A DNA stretch of 64,000 bases. Origin: JABAAI01 sp965261955. Its GTDB lineage: Bacteria > Spirochaetota > Leptospiria > Leptospirales > Leptonemataceae. A program made the position numbers and the translations under genes. Positions 63,948 through 64,000 of the stretch are shown in pieces. The stretch's first letter is position 1, and each line of letters opens with the position of its first letter. The notes under the pieces were generated by a model. It was not told the DNA's origin and did not search any database. It was given only the letters and a program-made list of their open reading frames with translations. Where the stretch lies: contig CBDHEM010000069.1 of assembly GCA_965261955.1 (NCBI GenBank), positions 1,116,001-1,180,000 on the forward strand, written 5' to 3'.

Positions 63948-64000
63948 TTAACCTACTTCCCGAAAATCACATCTTAGCTAGAAGCTTCTAATTCTCGACT

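Overview
The window comes from a Gram-negative bacterium. It makes LPS (a Kdo transferase and a family-9 heptosyltransferase), has many lipoproteins, and has outer-membrane proteins (OmpA/PD40, a TpsB-type barrel, a TorF-like beta-barrel). Base composition is moderately AT-rich, roughly 40% GC by eye. A spirochaete related to Leptospira would fit (bactofilin, DUF4105, spore-photoproduct-lyase-like protein, many lipoproteins, tail-anchored coiled-coil paralogues), but no marker here proves it and the assignment is an inference. The density of dead insertion sequences, frameshifted genes and dispersed repeats suggests a genome that has been bombarded by mobile DNA and is now decaying.

1-30 kb is mostly ordinary chromosome. 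It holds a flavoprotein (cut by the window edge), shikimate kinase, a thiolase that appears to start at ATT, a GAF-GGDEF protein, a PPDK-like protein with a degenerate ATP-grasp half, tRNA-Gly, agmatine deiminase, YchF, XseA, a cytochrome P450, a DinG-like helicase whose fourth Fe-S ligand is Ser, two lysozyme-fold proteins, tRNA-Cys/Leu/Arg, prfA, an alpha/beta-hydrolase without the usual Ser, DUF4380, NfeD, murI-lysC, waaA, a TpsB transporter, a methyltransferase and a DUF4105 membrane protein with an in-frame (KIETG)6 repeat.

30-47 kb is an accessory patchwork. A two-gene cassette (small lipoprotein followed by a GH16-like lipoprotein) occurs three times, and only one GH16-like copy is intact. 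Four copies of one IS3-family element are present at 32-46 kb, all defective, plus a fifth, older remnant at 27.3 kb. Seven copies of a tail-anchored coiled-coil gene, each with the same promoter placed so that the mRNA would be leaderless, lie in ~545-600 bp units. There is a broken Rpn-type nuclease gene, a chimeric ORF joining a lipoprotein signal peptide to the Rpn tail, and a DUF5131 remnant. A coiled-coil hypothetical protein and thioredoxin sit intact inside this zone.

47-53.4 kb returns to housekeeping and envelope genes: a prenyl diphosphate synthase, an SPL-like radical SAM protein, PD40-OmpA, galE and a repeat-type lipoprotein. 53.4-59.0 kb has no credible gene. It is an 11-copy array of a ~208 bp repeat followed by ~3 kb of hairpin modules (about 17 copies) embedded in short pyrimidine-rich tandem modules. 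The same hairpin module occurs in the opposite orientation at 36-39 kb. 59.2-64 kb holds an outer-membrane protein, bactofilin, a DsbA-like lipoprotein, a stand-alone rpsD and a heptosyltransferase.

The most unusual signals are the coiled-coil family, whose members differ by exactly 7, 11 or 18 residues, the hairpin/tandem region, and the mosaic exchange of short segments between unrelated genes at 32-39 kb.
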